A stretch of DNA of 64,000 nt from Pseudoalteromonas lipolytica (GTDB lineage: Bacteria > Pseudomonadota > Gammaproteobacteria > Enterobacterales > Alteromonadaceae): positions 186,001 through 250,000 of the forward strand of contig NZ_LJTC01000008.1 of the NCBI RefSeq assembly GCF_001306915.1, written 5' to 3'. Position 1 is the first letter of the stretch, and every line of letters starts with the position of its first letter. The translations under genes were made by a program, and so were the position numbers. Under the pieces are notes generated by a model, which made no database searches, was not told the DNA's origin, and saw only the letters and a list, made by a program, of their open reading frames with translations. Below, in pieces: positions 53,271 through 61,471 of this stretch.

Positions 53271-54242
53271 ATGACCTTGTTTATCCTTGCCATTTTAGTT
53301 GGTTTTGTATTGCTGATTTGGAGCGCTGATCGCTTTGTTGATGGTGCAGCTGTAAGCGCAAAATATGCAGGTATACCTAGTTTACTCATTGGTATGATTG
53401 TGGTTGGGTTTGGTACGTCGGCTCCTGAGATGTTGGTATCGGCCATGGCTGCTGCTGATGGCAGCCCAGAGCTTGCTTTAGGTAATGCGCTGGGGTCAAA
53501 CATTGTCAATATTGGGCTTATACTAGGGATAACAGCGCTGATTGCCCCGATTGCTGTTCACTCTAATATCGTTAAAAAAGAACTCCCACTATTGCTTGTG
53601 GTGAGTGTGCTATTTGCATTACTGATTGTTGATGGTGGCTTATCACGTTTTGACGCAGGTGTATTGTTACTTGGATTTTTTAGTTTTATGGGGTGGAGTA
53701 TTTATTCTGGCCTTAAAAGCAAAAATGACAGCTTAGCAACAGATGTTGAGCAAGAACTTAACGTGCAAACAATGTCACTTAAAGCAGCTATTGTTTGGCT
53801 GGTAGTTGGGCTTGTTGTACTCATTATTAGCTCAAGGCTATTGGTATGGGGGGCAGTCAGTATTGCTGAGATTATGGGTATTAGCGACCTCATTATCGGT
53901 CTCACAATTGTGGCACTTGGCACTTCGCTCCCTGAACTTGCAGCTTCAATTGCCGCAGCCAGAAAAGGTGAACACGACATTGCCATTGGTAATGTGATTG
54001 GCTCAAACATATTTAATATCTTGGCCGTCACAGGTATTGCAGGGATGATAGCGCCAGCTGTTAACCTTTCACCGGATCTATTATCGCGAGATTGGCTGGC
54101 GATGCTCTCTCTTTCAATTTTTTTATTAATTTTTGCTTATGGGCACCGAGGTATTGGCAGGGTAAATCGCGCTGAAGGTATTGGTTTATTACTGATTTTT
54201 ATTGCCTATAACGCATGGCTTTTCTTTTCAATTTATCAATAA
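53271..54242 (+). CDS. CaxA-family calcium/sodium-type antiporter (YrbG-like)
   Basis: 323 residues from ATG 53271 (TTGGAG 6 nt ahead). Two inverted repeats each carry the ion-binding motif: GFGTSAPEMLVS and ALGTSLPELAAS, with GNALGSNIVNIGL and GNVIGSNIFNILA behind them. About ten membrane helices. Members exchange Ca2+ for Na+ or H+; behind a yybP-ykoY element the ion exported may instead be Mn2+. Confidence 0.87.
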   Translation: MTLFILAILVGFVLLIWSADRFVDGAAVSAKYAGIPSLLIGMIVVGFGTSAPEMLVSAMAAADGSPELALGNALGSNIVNIGLILGITALIAPIAVHSNIVKKELPLLLVVSVLFALLIVDGGLSRFDAGVLLLGFFSFMGWSIYSGLKSKNDSLATDVEQELNVQTMSLKAAIVWLVVGLVVLIISSRLLVWGAVSIAEIMGISDLIIGLTIVALGTSLPELAASIAAARKGEHDIAIGNVIGSNIFNILAVTGIAGMIAPAVNLSPDLLSRDWLAMLSLSIFLLIFAYGHRGIGRVNRAEGIGLLLIFIAYNAWLFFSIYQ

Positions 54243-54278
54243 ATGCAATTTCGAATTTAAAAAAAATCAAGGATTTTT

Positions 54279-55115
54279 ATGAAACAAACCCTCAATGAAT
54301 TTTGGCTCAATAACTCAGAAACAATCATAGCGCTAGGGTATAAATTGATACTCGCAATTGTTATTTTAATTGCCAGTGCAGTGCTTGCTAAGTCAGTGAA
54401 AAAGGCTATAAAAAACTCCAACGCGACGCTTAAAAAAGTTGATAATACCTTGCTGCCTATTTTGTCGTCTGTGGCAGGCTATGTGGTGTATATTATTGGC
54501 GGGGTATTTATTTTAGATATCTTTGGCGTGAATACGGCAAGCCTTATTGCCCTAATGGGGGCAGCAGGTTTGGCGATAGGTTTAGCCCTTAAAGACACCT
54601 TAAGTAATATTGCAGCGGGCATGATGTTGCTTATATTAAGGCCATTTAAAGTTGGTGACTTTGTTGAGATAGGCTCGATGCAAGGTACTGTCTCTGAGGT
54701 AAACCTATTCACCAGTGTTTTTCAAACGATTGATGGTCTTTATATTGCGTCACCTAATGGCATAGTGTGGGGTAACAATATTAAAAATTTCACCCGAAAT
54801 GGCAAACGCCGAATGGATATTGTTGTGGGTATTTCATATGCCGATTCAATCGATGATGGCTTTGCGGTGCTAAAAGATATTGCCGCGAACGAAAGCCGTT
54901 TACTGAGTGAACCGGCGGCGCAAGTGATGGTGACAGCCATGGCTGAGAGCTCGGTGAATATTCAGCTAAGAGCATGGGCTAAAAATGAAGACTATTGGCA
55001 AACCTATTGGGATTTAAACAAACGTGTCAAAGAGTCAATCGAGAAAGCTGGCCTGACAATTCCTTTCCCACAACGTACTTTACACATACCTGAAGGCGTG
55101 GTGACAAAGAAGTAA
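54279..55115 (+). CDS. MscS-family small mechanosensitive channel
   Basis: 278 residues, close to E. coli MscS (286). Three membrane helices (about 15-35, 60-80, 85-105), the pore-lining TM3 rich in Gly and Ala (LMGAAGLAIGLALKDTLSN), the beta domain (GDFVEIGSMQGTVSEVNLF) and an alpha-beta C-terminal cage. It releases solutes after hypo-osmotic shock. It lies 36 bp after the antiporter gene, with AAGGA before its ATG, and may be cotranscribed. Confidence 0.9.
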   Translation: MKQTLNEFWLNNSETIIALGYKLILAIVILIASAVLAKSVKKAIKNSNATLKKVDNTLLPILSSVAGYVVYIIGGVFILDIFGVNTASLIALMGAAGLAIGLALKDTLSNIAAGMMLLILRPFKVGDFVEIGSMQGTVSEVNLFTSVFQTIDGLYIASPNGIVWGNNIKNFTRNGKRRMDIVVGISYADSIDDGFAVLKDIAANESRLLSEPAAQVMVTAMAESSVNIQLRAWAKNEDYWQTYWDLNKRVKESIEKAGLTIPFPQRTLHIPEGVVTKK

Positions 55116-55130
55116 CTTTACTAATGTTAG

Positions 55131-55163
55131 TAAGTAAATCTGGTTAGTCGATTTACTTACTAT
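55131..55163. terminator. Bidirectional terminator between mscS and the PhnA-like gene
   Basis: AGTAAGTAAATC and GATTTACTTACT form a perfect 12-bp stem with a 9-nt loop between two convergent genes. Confidence 0.8.
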
Positions 55164-55169
55164 GCTTCT

Positions 55170-55505
55170 TTAAGCTTTTTTAACAAACTTAGCGGTTACC
55201 ATCATTTCACCAACGCCATCGACTTTACAGTCTAATTCGTGGTCTTTTTTATCTAGCACACGGCGGATCACGGCTTTGGTGCCAATTTTAATAACTTGCG
55301 AGCTGCCTTTAATTTTTAAATCTTTAGCAACGGTCACTTTGTCGCCATCAGCCAATAAAGTGCCGTTAGCATCTTTCACATTGATCACATCATCGGTATC
55401 AACCGCATTGGGGTCCCACTCGTGAGCACACTCTGGGCAAACTAAATTGTTTTGATCTTCATACACGTATTCAGAGTTACATTGTGGGCAAGGAGGAAAA
55501 GACAT
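55170..55505 (-). CDS. YjdM/PhnA-like zinc ribbon protein
   Basis: 111 residues from ATG 55503-55505, the start that matches the family N-terminus. The zinc ribbon CPQC...CPEC lies at 6-30, and the C-terminal SH3-like part has VNVKDANGTLLADGDKVTV-type text. Annotated elsewhere as alkylphosphonate utilisation operon protein PhnA, though its function is unclear. Confidence 0.87.
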   Translation of the reverse strand: MSFPPCPQCNSEYVYEDQNNLVCPECAHEWDPNAVDTDDVINVKDANGTLLADGDKVTVAKDLKIKGSSQVIKIGTKAVIRRVLDKKDHELDCKVDGVGEMMVTAKFVKKA

Positions 55506-55677
55506 AAATGGCACCATGGTTAATTATAAAAGCGTATTTTAATGGCTTATTCACAGCATTGCGAGTTTATCTAAAGCACCTCATAGAAAGTAAGTATGTG
55601 CAAACTCGCAATTGTAATGCTGGAGTGTTTTCGATAATTTGGTTATTGTGAGTTAATTAGAACAAAGAGCACTCACA

Positions 55678-56130
55678 ATGAAAAAAGTTATTTATTTCGT
55701 TACCTTATTATTCTCATCATTCACATTTGCAACGACGTCGCCGTACAGTGGGGAAATTACCGCTGAGGATTTACTCGCACAGTATCCTGCTTTTGCTAAA
55801 GAGTATAAAAACTATTCACCATCTGAGGATGATTTAAACACAATTAAAACGCTCAGTGGTAAACAAGTATTAGTATTTTTAGGTACGTGGTGTCATGACT
55901 CTAAGCGTGAAGTGCCTCGTTTACTAAAGTTACTTGATGGTTCGGGTGTAAAGCTGAAATCACTCCAATTAATTGCGGTTGGTTACGATAAGCTTGACCC
56001 TGATGGTTTAGCTAAGCAGTACGACCTTCGTTATACCCCAACGTTTATTGTAAGCTCTAACGGCAAAGAGTTACTTCGAATGATTGAAAAGCCTAAGCAC
56101 AGCATCGCGATGGACCTTACTCGTTTGTAA
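55678..56130 (+). CDS. Exported thioredoxin-fold protein with WCHDS motif
   Basis: 150 residues with a signal peptide (about 1-19). The thioredoxin-like core has FLGTWCHDSKREVP, where the usual WCxxC becomes WCHDS, so only one active-site Cys remains; RYTPTFIV holds the cis-Pro loop. It may act as a monothiol or binding protein in the periplasm rather than as a disulfide oxidoreductase. Monocistronic. Confidence 0.8.
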   Translation: MKKVIYFVTLLFSSFTFATTSPYSGEITAEDLLAQYPAFAKEYKNYSPSEDDLNTIKTLSGKQVLVFLGTWCHDSKREVPRLLKLLDGSGVKLKSLQLIAVGYDKLDPDGLAKQYDLRYTPTFIVSSNGKELLRMIEKPKHSIAMDLTRL

Positions 56131-56212
56131 TAGAGTTGTTTGCTAGAGCAAAGTAGCTAAAGTAGTTATTGCTCATTATAATCATGGCTATAAACCAACT
56201 AGAGAATGTTAT

Positions 56213-56799
56213 ATGTCTCAAACTGTTATAGAAGCCATAGATGCAGCGAATGCTGCAGATCCCAATCGTGTTAAGCATGCTGGGCAAGCGTTAGCTAAAG
56301 AATCTTTATATTCTATGCGTATGACCGATATGCTTAACCGTTTTAATCCGCAAGCCGATGAACTAATGCACATTGCTGCACGGGGCCAACATATTGAACG
56401 CTGGCGCTCTCCTCGCAGTGACTTCCCTATGGGTAAGAAGGTTATTATCAATGGCGCACTGCTTTATATGATTTTCATGCCGAGCGTGTAACAGCCCTTA
56501 TGAAAACCGCTGGTTACTCAACGGGTGAATGTGAGCGCGTATACGCAGCCGTGGCTAAAAAGAATATAAAGCGAAACCCTGATAGCCAATTAATTGAAGA
56601 CATCGCAAGCCTTGTGTTTATCGAACATTACATGCTTGATTTTGCAACTAGCAAGCCTGATTACGATGAGCAAAAATGGTTGGGTATTATTCGTAAAACT
56701 TGGCAAAAAATGTCAAACGAAGCACATGAATTTGTGTTAGCTGGTAACATCAGCTTACCTGAGCCGCTTAAACCGATAATTACAAAAGCGCTAAGTTAA
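56213..56799 (+). pseudogene. DUF4202 gene broken by a one-base deletion
   Basis: The first frame (56213-56491) reads VIEAIDAANAADPNRVKH through HIERWRSPRSDFPMGKK; the second (from about 56440 to 56799) reads YYQWRTALYDFHAERVTALM, then KTAGYSTGECERVYAAVAKK to the end. Together they give a full DUF4202 protein of about 195 residues. Loss of one G in GGG near 56438-56442 shifts the frame and causes a stop at 56489. Either a recent mutation or a sequencing error. Confidence 0.82.
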
Positions 56800-56819
56800 A
56801 TTTAAAACAAGGAAGGTCT

Positions 56820-57335
56820 ATGTTTTGCCCGCGTACTAAAACAGCACTTGAAGCAGTGAGCATTGGCGATGTTAACGTGTATTTATCAAAAAGCGGTGGT
56901 GTATTTTTTGATAATCGACAAATATTCCACTTTAGCGATCCAAGTTTAAAACCAGCGCAAGTGCTGGTGGCTCATTTACAAACTCTGCCAACAGAATGCG
57001 TTGATTTAGCAAAGCGAATTAATTGCCCGAAGTGCCCTGACGTGGTGATGATGCGACGCTTTTTCACGCCACTAAAAGTGGTTGAAATAGACGAATGTCC
57101 AAATTGTGCGGCTATTTGGCTTGATCATGGCGAACTTGAAAAGATCCATGAAAATCATTTAACGCCAAAAGAGCGTGAAATGCTGCGTATTGATATGGCC
57201 AATAATCATGGTTTTATTCAAGTTAAAATTCCCAAAAGGCGTTACTCGGTTCATGCTAAAAAGCCTGAGTCTAATGCAACGTCACCTTTAGAAAAACTAG
57301 CAGAACTTGCCTATTTATCGATTTTGAATGACTAG
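56820..57335 (+). CDS. TFIIB-type zinc-ribbon protein
   Basis: 171 residues. NCPKCPDVVMMRR and IDECPNCAAIWLDHGELEKI form the typical zf-TFIIB ribbon near 63-105, preceded by another FCPRTKT start motif. The C-terminal part is basic and Pro-rich. Function unknown; it lies 20 bp after the broken DUF4202 gene and shares its strand. Confidence 0.8.
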   Translation: MFCPRTKTALEAVSIGDVNVYLSKSGGVFFDNRQIFHFSDPSLKPAQVLVAHLQTLPTECVDLAKRINCPKCPDVVMMRRFFTPLKVVEIDECPNCAAIWLDHGELEKIHENHLTPKEREMLRIDMANNHGFIQVKIPKRRYSVHAKKPESNATSPLEKLAELAYLSILND

Positions 57336-57400
57336 GAAGAGAATATTTAAAAGCTCCCATTATTAGCGCTAAATAATTTTTAAAATATAAGGTCAATAGT

Positions 57401-58144
57401 GTGAAAAAATTAGTGGTGTTTATGAGCGTGTTACTGGCCTGTTTGTTTACAACAAGTTGCACTACAGTACTCGATAAGGCCCATGGTTATCGCGGACCCA
57501 TCGTTGTGACAATTAAAACAGAAGATGGCTCTGTGTCGGAGTTTCCTTTTTTAATAGAGTCTGTGTACACAGAGTCGTGTGGTCATAGTAGTTGTGGCAT
57601 AGACTCTGGTTATAGATATCTAAAAACGAGCTATGCCAATGAGCCAATCACCTTCCCGCGAGAGCGGTTAGACCTATTGCAAGCTAATGCCTACGCAACA
57701 ATTCTTTTTAAAGTTACTCATCCTAATTATCACTACAACGTCTTTACTCGAGGTTTTGCACCTACCGATGCTGATGACCCCATTTATGTAACGTTTACTG
57801 TTAAGCCGTTTGCTGAACAAATGAACAAAGTGGCTGGCTGGGCGGAAGGCCCTAAACAAGACATGCAAAAATTCGCACCAGATAGCAGAGAGTTTAAAAA
57901 AGCAGATATTAGGTATCGCCAAGCGCGTTTTAATTTAGGACAGATGATTGCAAGGCATATCACGTTGACTAAAACGGTTTACTTACCCCATTTTTCAGAA
58001 AGCATGCAACAACGTGTGATTGAAAAGTATCAACCTATTTTTAAAGCGTGGTATTACGGCGTACCTGAAACAGATTGTTGGGATATGGTTGACTGCAGAA
58101 AGCAAATTTTAAAACCAAGGGAAGCTAAATATGAAGGATTATAA
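57401..58144 (+). CDS. Lipoprotein, first copy of a tandem duplication
   Basis: 247 residues; GTG start with AAGG 8 nt ahead. The signal segment offers two lipobox cysteines, LLAC at 11-14 and TTSC at 17-20. The mature protein has a pair CGHSSCG near 56-62 and a conserved C-terminal YGVPETDCWD. No family recognised. The adjoining gene at 58131 is a near copy; the offset between matching bases is 742 bp. Copies differ in one inner patch and at the end. Confidence 0.75.
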   Translation: MKKLVVFMSVLLACLFTTSCTTVLDKAHGYRGPIVVTIKTEDGSVSEFPFLIESVYTESCGHSSCGIDSGYRYLKTSYANEPITFPRERLDLLQANAYATILFKVTHPNYHYNVFTRGFAPTDADDPIYVTFTVKPFAEQMNKVAGWAEGPKQDMQKFAPDSREFKKADIRYRQARFNLGQMIARHITLTKTVYLPHFSESMQQRVIEKYQPIFKAWYYGVPETDCWDMVDCRKQILKPREAKYEGL

Positions 58145-58886
58145 GCGCAAGGTGGTGCAATTTTATTGCGTGTTACTGGCCTGTTTGTTTACAACAAGTT
58201 GCACTACAGTACTCGATAAGGCGCATGGGTATCGCGGGCCCATCGTTGTGACAATTAAAACAGAAGATGGCTCAGTGTCGGAGTTTCCTTTTTTAATAGA
58301 GTCTGTGTACACAGAGTCGTGTGGTCATAGTAGCTGTGGCATAGACTCCGGTTATAGATATCTAAAAACGAGCTATGCCAATGAGCCAATCACCTTCCCG
58401 CGAGAGCGGTTAGACCTATTGCAAGCTAATGCATACGCAACAATTCTTTTTAAAGTTACTCATCCTAATTATCACTACAACGTCTTTACTCGAGGTTTTC
58501 CGCCCACCGATGCTGATGACCCCATTTATGTAACGTTTACTGTTAAGCCCTTTGCTGAACAAATGAATAAAGTAGCTGGCTGGGCTGAACAGGGCAAAGT
58601 GATAATGCAAAATGCGGCGCCAGATAGTGATGAGCATTTCAATGGAAAAATGCTATTTTGGCAAGAGCGTTTTAATTTAGGACAGATGATTAAAAGGCAC
58701 ATTACGTTGACTAAAACGGTTTACTTACCCCATTTTTCAGAAAGCATGCAACAACGTGTGATTGAAAAGTATCAACCTATTTTTAAAGCGTGGTATTACG
58801 GCGTACCTGAAACAGATTGTTGGAATAAGATGACTTGTCAGGAGCAAATATTAAAACCAAGGGAAGCTGAATATGAAGGTTTGTAA
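57426..58886 (+). repeat. 742-bp tandem direct duplication
   Basis: Sequence from about 57426 to 58143 repeats from 58168 to 58885 with a constant offset of 742 bp. Long stretches are nearly identical; the exception is a patch at about 57841-57925 (copy 58583-58667). A remnant of the next unit start (ATGAAGG then TGTAAG) appears at 58873. Confidence 0.9.
58131..58886 (+). CDS. Lipoprotein, second copy of a tandem duplication
   Basis: 251 residues; ATG overlapping the first copy's end by 14 bp, with AAGGGA before it. From VLLACLFTTSC the product matches the first copy almost residue for residue up to the WAE segment, then differs for about 25 residues (EQGKVIMQNAAPDS against EGPKQDMQKFAPDS) and again near the C-terminus (WNKMTCQEQ against WDMVDCRKQ). 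Same Cys pair and signal layout. Translational coupling to the first copy. Confidence 0.75.
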   Translation: MKDYKRKVVQFYCVLLACLFTTSCTTVLDKAHGYRGPIVVTIKTEDGSVSEFPFLIESVYTESCGHSSCGIDSGYRYLKTSYANEPITFPRERLDLLQANAYATILFKVTHPNYHYNVFTRGFPPTDADDPIYVTFTVKPFAEQMNKVAGWAEQGKVIMQNAAPDSDEHFNGKMLFWQERFNLGQMIKRHITLTKTVYLPHFSESMQQRVIEKYQPIFKAWYYGVPETDCWNKMTCQEQILKPREAEYEGL

Positions 58887-58938
58887 GGGCAAGGGATGCT
58901 TGTTTCGGCAATCGTATTTTTTAAACTTGCTTAATAAG

Positions 58939-58966
58939 AAGCCTGTACCAACTCAGATACAGGCTT
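58939..58966. terminator. Terminator after the duplicated lipoprotein genes
   Basis: AAGCCTGTA and TACAGGCTT form a 9-bp stem with a 10-nt loop. It also lies just after the end of the oxidoreductase fragment on the other strand. Confidence 0.7.
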
Positions 58967-58982
58967 TATTGGTTATTAAGTG

Positions 58983-59282
58983 TTATAGCTTAACCAGCAT
59001 TTTTCCTTTATTTTTACCTTCGAACAGACCAAGAAATGCATCAACGGCGTTTTCGATGCCGTGGTATACCGTTTCTTCAGATTTAACTTTGCCTTCGCTG
59101 ATCCATTCGCTCATTTGCTCTACAAATTCAGAGAATTGAGAAAAATAATCAATCACGATAAAGCCTTTCATGGTGAGCTTTTTCGAGTTGATGTAAAAGA
59201 GGTTGCTCGGGCCTGGTTGTGCAGTGTCGTCATTATAACCTGAGATCATGCCACAAACAGGAATACGGCCGTAATCGTTCAT
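58983..59282 (-). pseudogene. C-terminal fragment of a CurA-like oxidoreductase
   Basis: 99 codons reading GRIPVCGMISGYN, MKGFIVIDYFSQF and NKGKMLVKL. These match the last 100 residues of the CurA/PTGR family, for example the intact gene at 6403-7434 (IPLCGLVSQYN, VQGFIIFDDYSDR). The Rossmann loop and N-terminal fold are absent, and the upstream side switches at 59283-59291 to another gene's tail. It is the remains of a deletion. Confidence 0.8.
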
Positions 59283-59290
59283 TACATTGA

Positions 59291-59434
59291 GTGCAACTTA
59301 AAGTTGATGCTGAAGAATTAACAGCTAAGTTAATGGCACGCTCAAATATGAGTTTGGAGCGAATCGAGTTATTACGCGAGTTAACGCTTGAGCTGCATTC
59401 TGACCTAACAAAAGCGGACCTTACAAAAAGCTAA
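59291..59434 (+). pseudogene. Orphan 3' end of an unknown gene
   Basis: A 47-residue frame begins at GTG 59291 and reads KVDAEELTAKLMARSNMS, then a leucine-rich helix (LERIELLRELTLELHSDL) to TAA at 59432. It starts at the edge of the oxidoreductase fragment and lacks a ribosome site, so it looks like the C-terminal tail of a deleted gene. Its stop overlaps the VOC gene stop. Confidence 0.4.
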
Positions 59435-59811
59435 TCTTCTACTAAACACACTAAAGTGCCCTCAATAGCCCGAACATACGCATAATGCTGGGCGTCTTTT
59501 TTAGTTGGCGGGCACAATGGCTCAGCGCCAGCAAGCACAGCTTTATCGTAACTTTCGACTAAATTATGGCAGCTGAATCTTAGCTCAAAACCAAGAGCAG
59601 GCTGCTTAGGATGGGCGCGAATATACCCTTGCTTGAAATATGCTTGCGCATGCGGGTGGGTCGCAAAGGCAAGTTTAACGGAACCTGTAACAAGCTCACC
59701 GTATTCGGCATCGTCACTGATATGGTTGGTATTTAAACCAAATGCTTGATAGTAAAAGTCGAGTACTTCTTCTACGTTATCGACGTAAATAACCTGACTT
59801 AAAAAGTCCAT
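59431..59811 (-). CDS. VOC-family (glyoxalase/bleomycin resistance-like) protein
   Basis: 126 residues with two beta-alpha-beta-beta-beta modules: VIYVDNVEEVLDFYYQAFGL at the start and a C-terminal module ending YAYVRAIEGTLVCLVED, which has the metal Glu near the end. It may be a dioxygenase, isomerase or resistance protein; the substrate is unknown. It faces the orphan tail and is separated from der by a terminator. Confidence 0.85.
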   Translation of the reverse strand: MDFLSQVIYVDNVEEVLDFYYQAFGLNTNHISDDAEYGELVTGSVKLAFATHPHAQAYFKQGYIRAHPKQPALGFELRFSCHNLVESYDKAVLAGAEPLCPPTKKDAQHYAYVRAIEGTLVCLVED

Positions 59812-59866
59812 TTATGCTGCTCTATTTATTATTCGTTTATTAAATAAAGCATAGTTTCAGCAATAA

Positions 59867-59899
59867 AAAAACCTTGTAAGTCATACTTACAAGGTTTTT
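59867..59899. terminator. Terminator after der
   Basis: ACCTTGTAAGT and ACTTACAAGGT form an 11-bp stem (59871-59895) around CAT, flanked by A-run and T-run. It serves the der transcript and, on the other side, insulates the VOC promoter. Confidence 0.9.
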
Positions 59900-59926
59900 G
59901 CAATACTTAAAGCTTAGTCGTAGTAA

Positions 59927-61396
59927 CTAAGACTTGTTGCGGTTTTCCTTCGCAAATGCACGAATCTTACGTTTTTGCGATAAAGTCACTTTATTAGTGC
60001 GACCCGCGTACGGGTTGTCGCCTTCTCTAAATTCAATTTTGATTGGCGTGCCCATAATACCTAATGCTTTACGGTAGTAGTTCATTAGGTAGCGCTTGTA
60101 GCTATCTGGTAAGTCATGAACTTGGTTACCGTGGATCACGATACGTGGAGGGTTATAACCACCTGCGTGAGCATATTTAAGTTTTACACGACGACCGCGA
60201 ACAAGTGGCGGTTGGTGATCGGCCTGTGCCATATCCATGATACGACGCAGCATCGCTGTGCTAATACGTTTAGTGGCTGATTCGTACGCTTCGTCTACTG
60301 ATTCAAATAAATGACCCACACCGGTGCCATGTAAAGCAGAGATAAAGTGTAAACGTGCGAAATCGATGAAACCTAAACGACGGTCAAGTTCTGACTTAAT
60401 ACGTTCTTTAACGTAATCGTCTAGGCCGTCCCATTTGTTAACAGCCACAACCAATGAACGACCTGCGTTTAAGGCAAAACCTAGTAAGCTCAAATCTTGA
60501 TCAGAAATACCTTCGCGCGCATCAACCACAAGCAATACCACGTTAGCATCTTCAATCGCTTTAAGGGTTTTGATCACAGAGAATTTTTCTACAACATCGC
60601 TTACTTTCTTACGTTTACGAACACCTGCGGTATCAATAAGAATGTACTCTTTGTCGTTACGTGTCATCGGAATATAGATAGAATCACGGGTTGTACCCGG
60701 CATATCGTAAACGATTACACGTTCTTCGCCTAAGATACGGTTTGTAAGTGTTGACTTACCAACGTTAGGACGACCGATAATTGCAAGCTTTACTGGCTTA
60801 TCAGCAAAGGCTTGCTGGTTGTCTTCGCCTTCTTCATCTTCGCTGTAAAGATCAACTAATTCGTCATCACTTTCTTCAAGCTCTTCAGCTTCGCCTGCAA
60901 GTTCGGCAATGACTGGCTGTAAAGTTGTTTCAAGTAGCTGCGTGATACCACGGCCGTGAGCCGCTGCAATGTGATGTACGTCACCTAAGCTTAACTGGTA
61001 GAACTCAGCACAGTACGAGTCTGCATCAATACCATCGACTTTGTTTGCCACAACAAAACATTTCTTTTGTTGTTTACGAAGGTGATTCGCAATTGCTTGG
61101 TCAGCGGCGGTCATACCTGCGCGGGCATCAACTAAAAATAACACGATATCGGCTTCTTCAATTGCCAGAAGCGATTGCTCAGCCATTTCAGTTTCGATAC
61201 CTTGCTCAGAACCGTCAATACCACCCGTGTCTACCACGATAAATTCATAGCCATCGTAATCAGCTTGGCCATATTTTCTATCTCGTGTTAAGCCTGGAAA
61301 GTCGGCTACGAGGGCGTCACGAGTACGTGTTAAACGGTTAAATAATGTGGATTTGCCCACATTGGGTCGCCCAACAAGAGCGATCACGGGAAGCAT
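59927..61396 (-). CDS. der: Ribosome biogenesis GTPase Der
   Basis: 489 residues, essential for 50S assembly. Two GTPase domains in tandem: [14 protein letters not shown] at 8-21 and [14 protein letters not shown] near 209, each with DTGG/DTAG and NKWD-type motifs (NKVD, NKWD). A long acidic linker separates them ([16 protein letters not shown]). The KH-like C-terminal domain ends [16 protein letters not shown]. Domain order and size match the family. It lies after bamB, separated by a hairpin. Confidence 0.97.
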   Translation of the reverse strand: MLPVIALVGRPNVGKSTLFNRLTRTRDALVADFPGLTRDRKYGQADYDGYEFIVVDTGGIDGSEQGIETEMAEQSLLAIEEADIVLFLVDARAGMTAADQAIANHLRKQQKKCFVVANKVDGIDADSYCAEFYQLSLGDVHHIAAAHGRGITQLLETTLQPVIAELAGEAEELEESDDELVDLYSEDEEGEDNQQAFADKPVKLAIIGRPNVGKSTLTNRILGEERVIVYDMPGTTRDSIYIPMTRNDKEYILIDTAGVRKRKKVSDVVEKFSVIKTLKAIEDANVVLLVVDAREGISDQDLSLLGFALNAGRSLVVAVNKWDGLDDYVKERIKSELDRRLGFIDFARLHFISALHGTGVGHLFESVDEAYESATKRISTAMLRRIMDMAQADHQPPLVRGRRVKLKYAHAGGYNPPRIVIHGNQVHDLPDSYKRYLMNYYRKALGIMGTPIKIEFREGDNPYAGRTNKVTLSQKRKIRAFAKENRNKS

Positions 61397-61421
61397 AAAC
61401 TACCTCTTAAAAAAACAACAA

Positions 61422-61444
61422 AAGGCTTCGCCAAGCGAAGCCTT
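61422..61444 (-). terminator. Terminator between bamB and der
   Basis: AAGGCTTCGC and GCGAAGCCTT form a 10-bp stem with a 3-nt loop, followed on the minus strand by a T-rich run. It may reduce read-through from the hisS-yfgM-bamB transcript into der. Confidence 0.85.
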
Positions 61445-61471
61445 AGAAAAATAACGTTTACTATTAGTAAG

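Noticed and set aside
56430-56500. Programmed frameshift in DUF4202
   Set aside because: No slippery heptamer with a downstream structure was seen; a plain one-base deletion explains the break.
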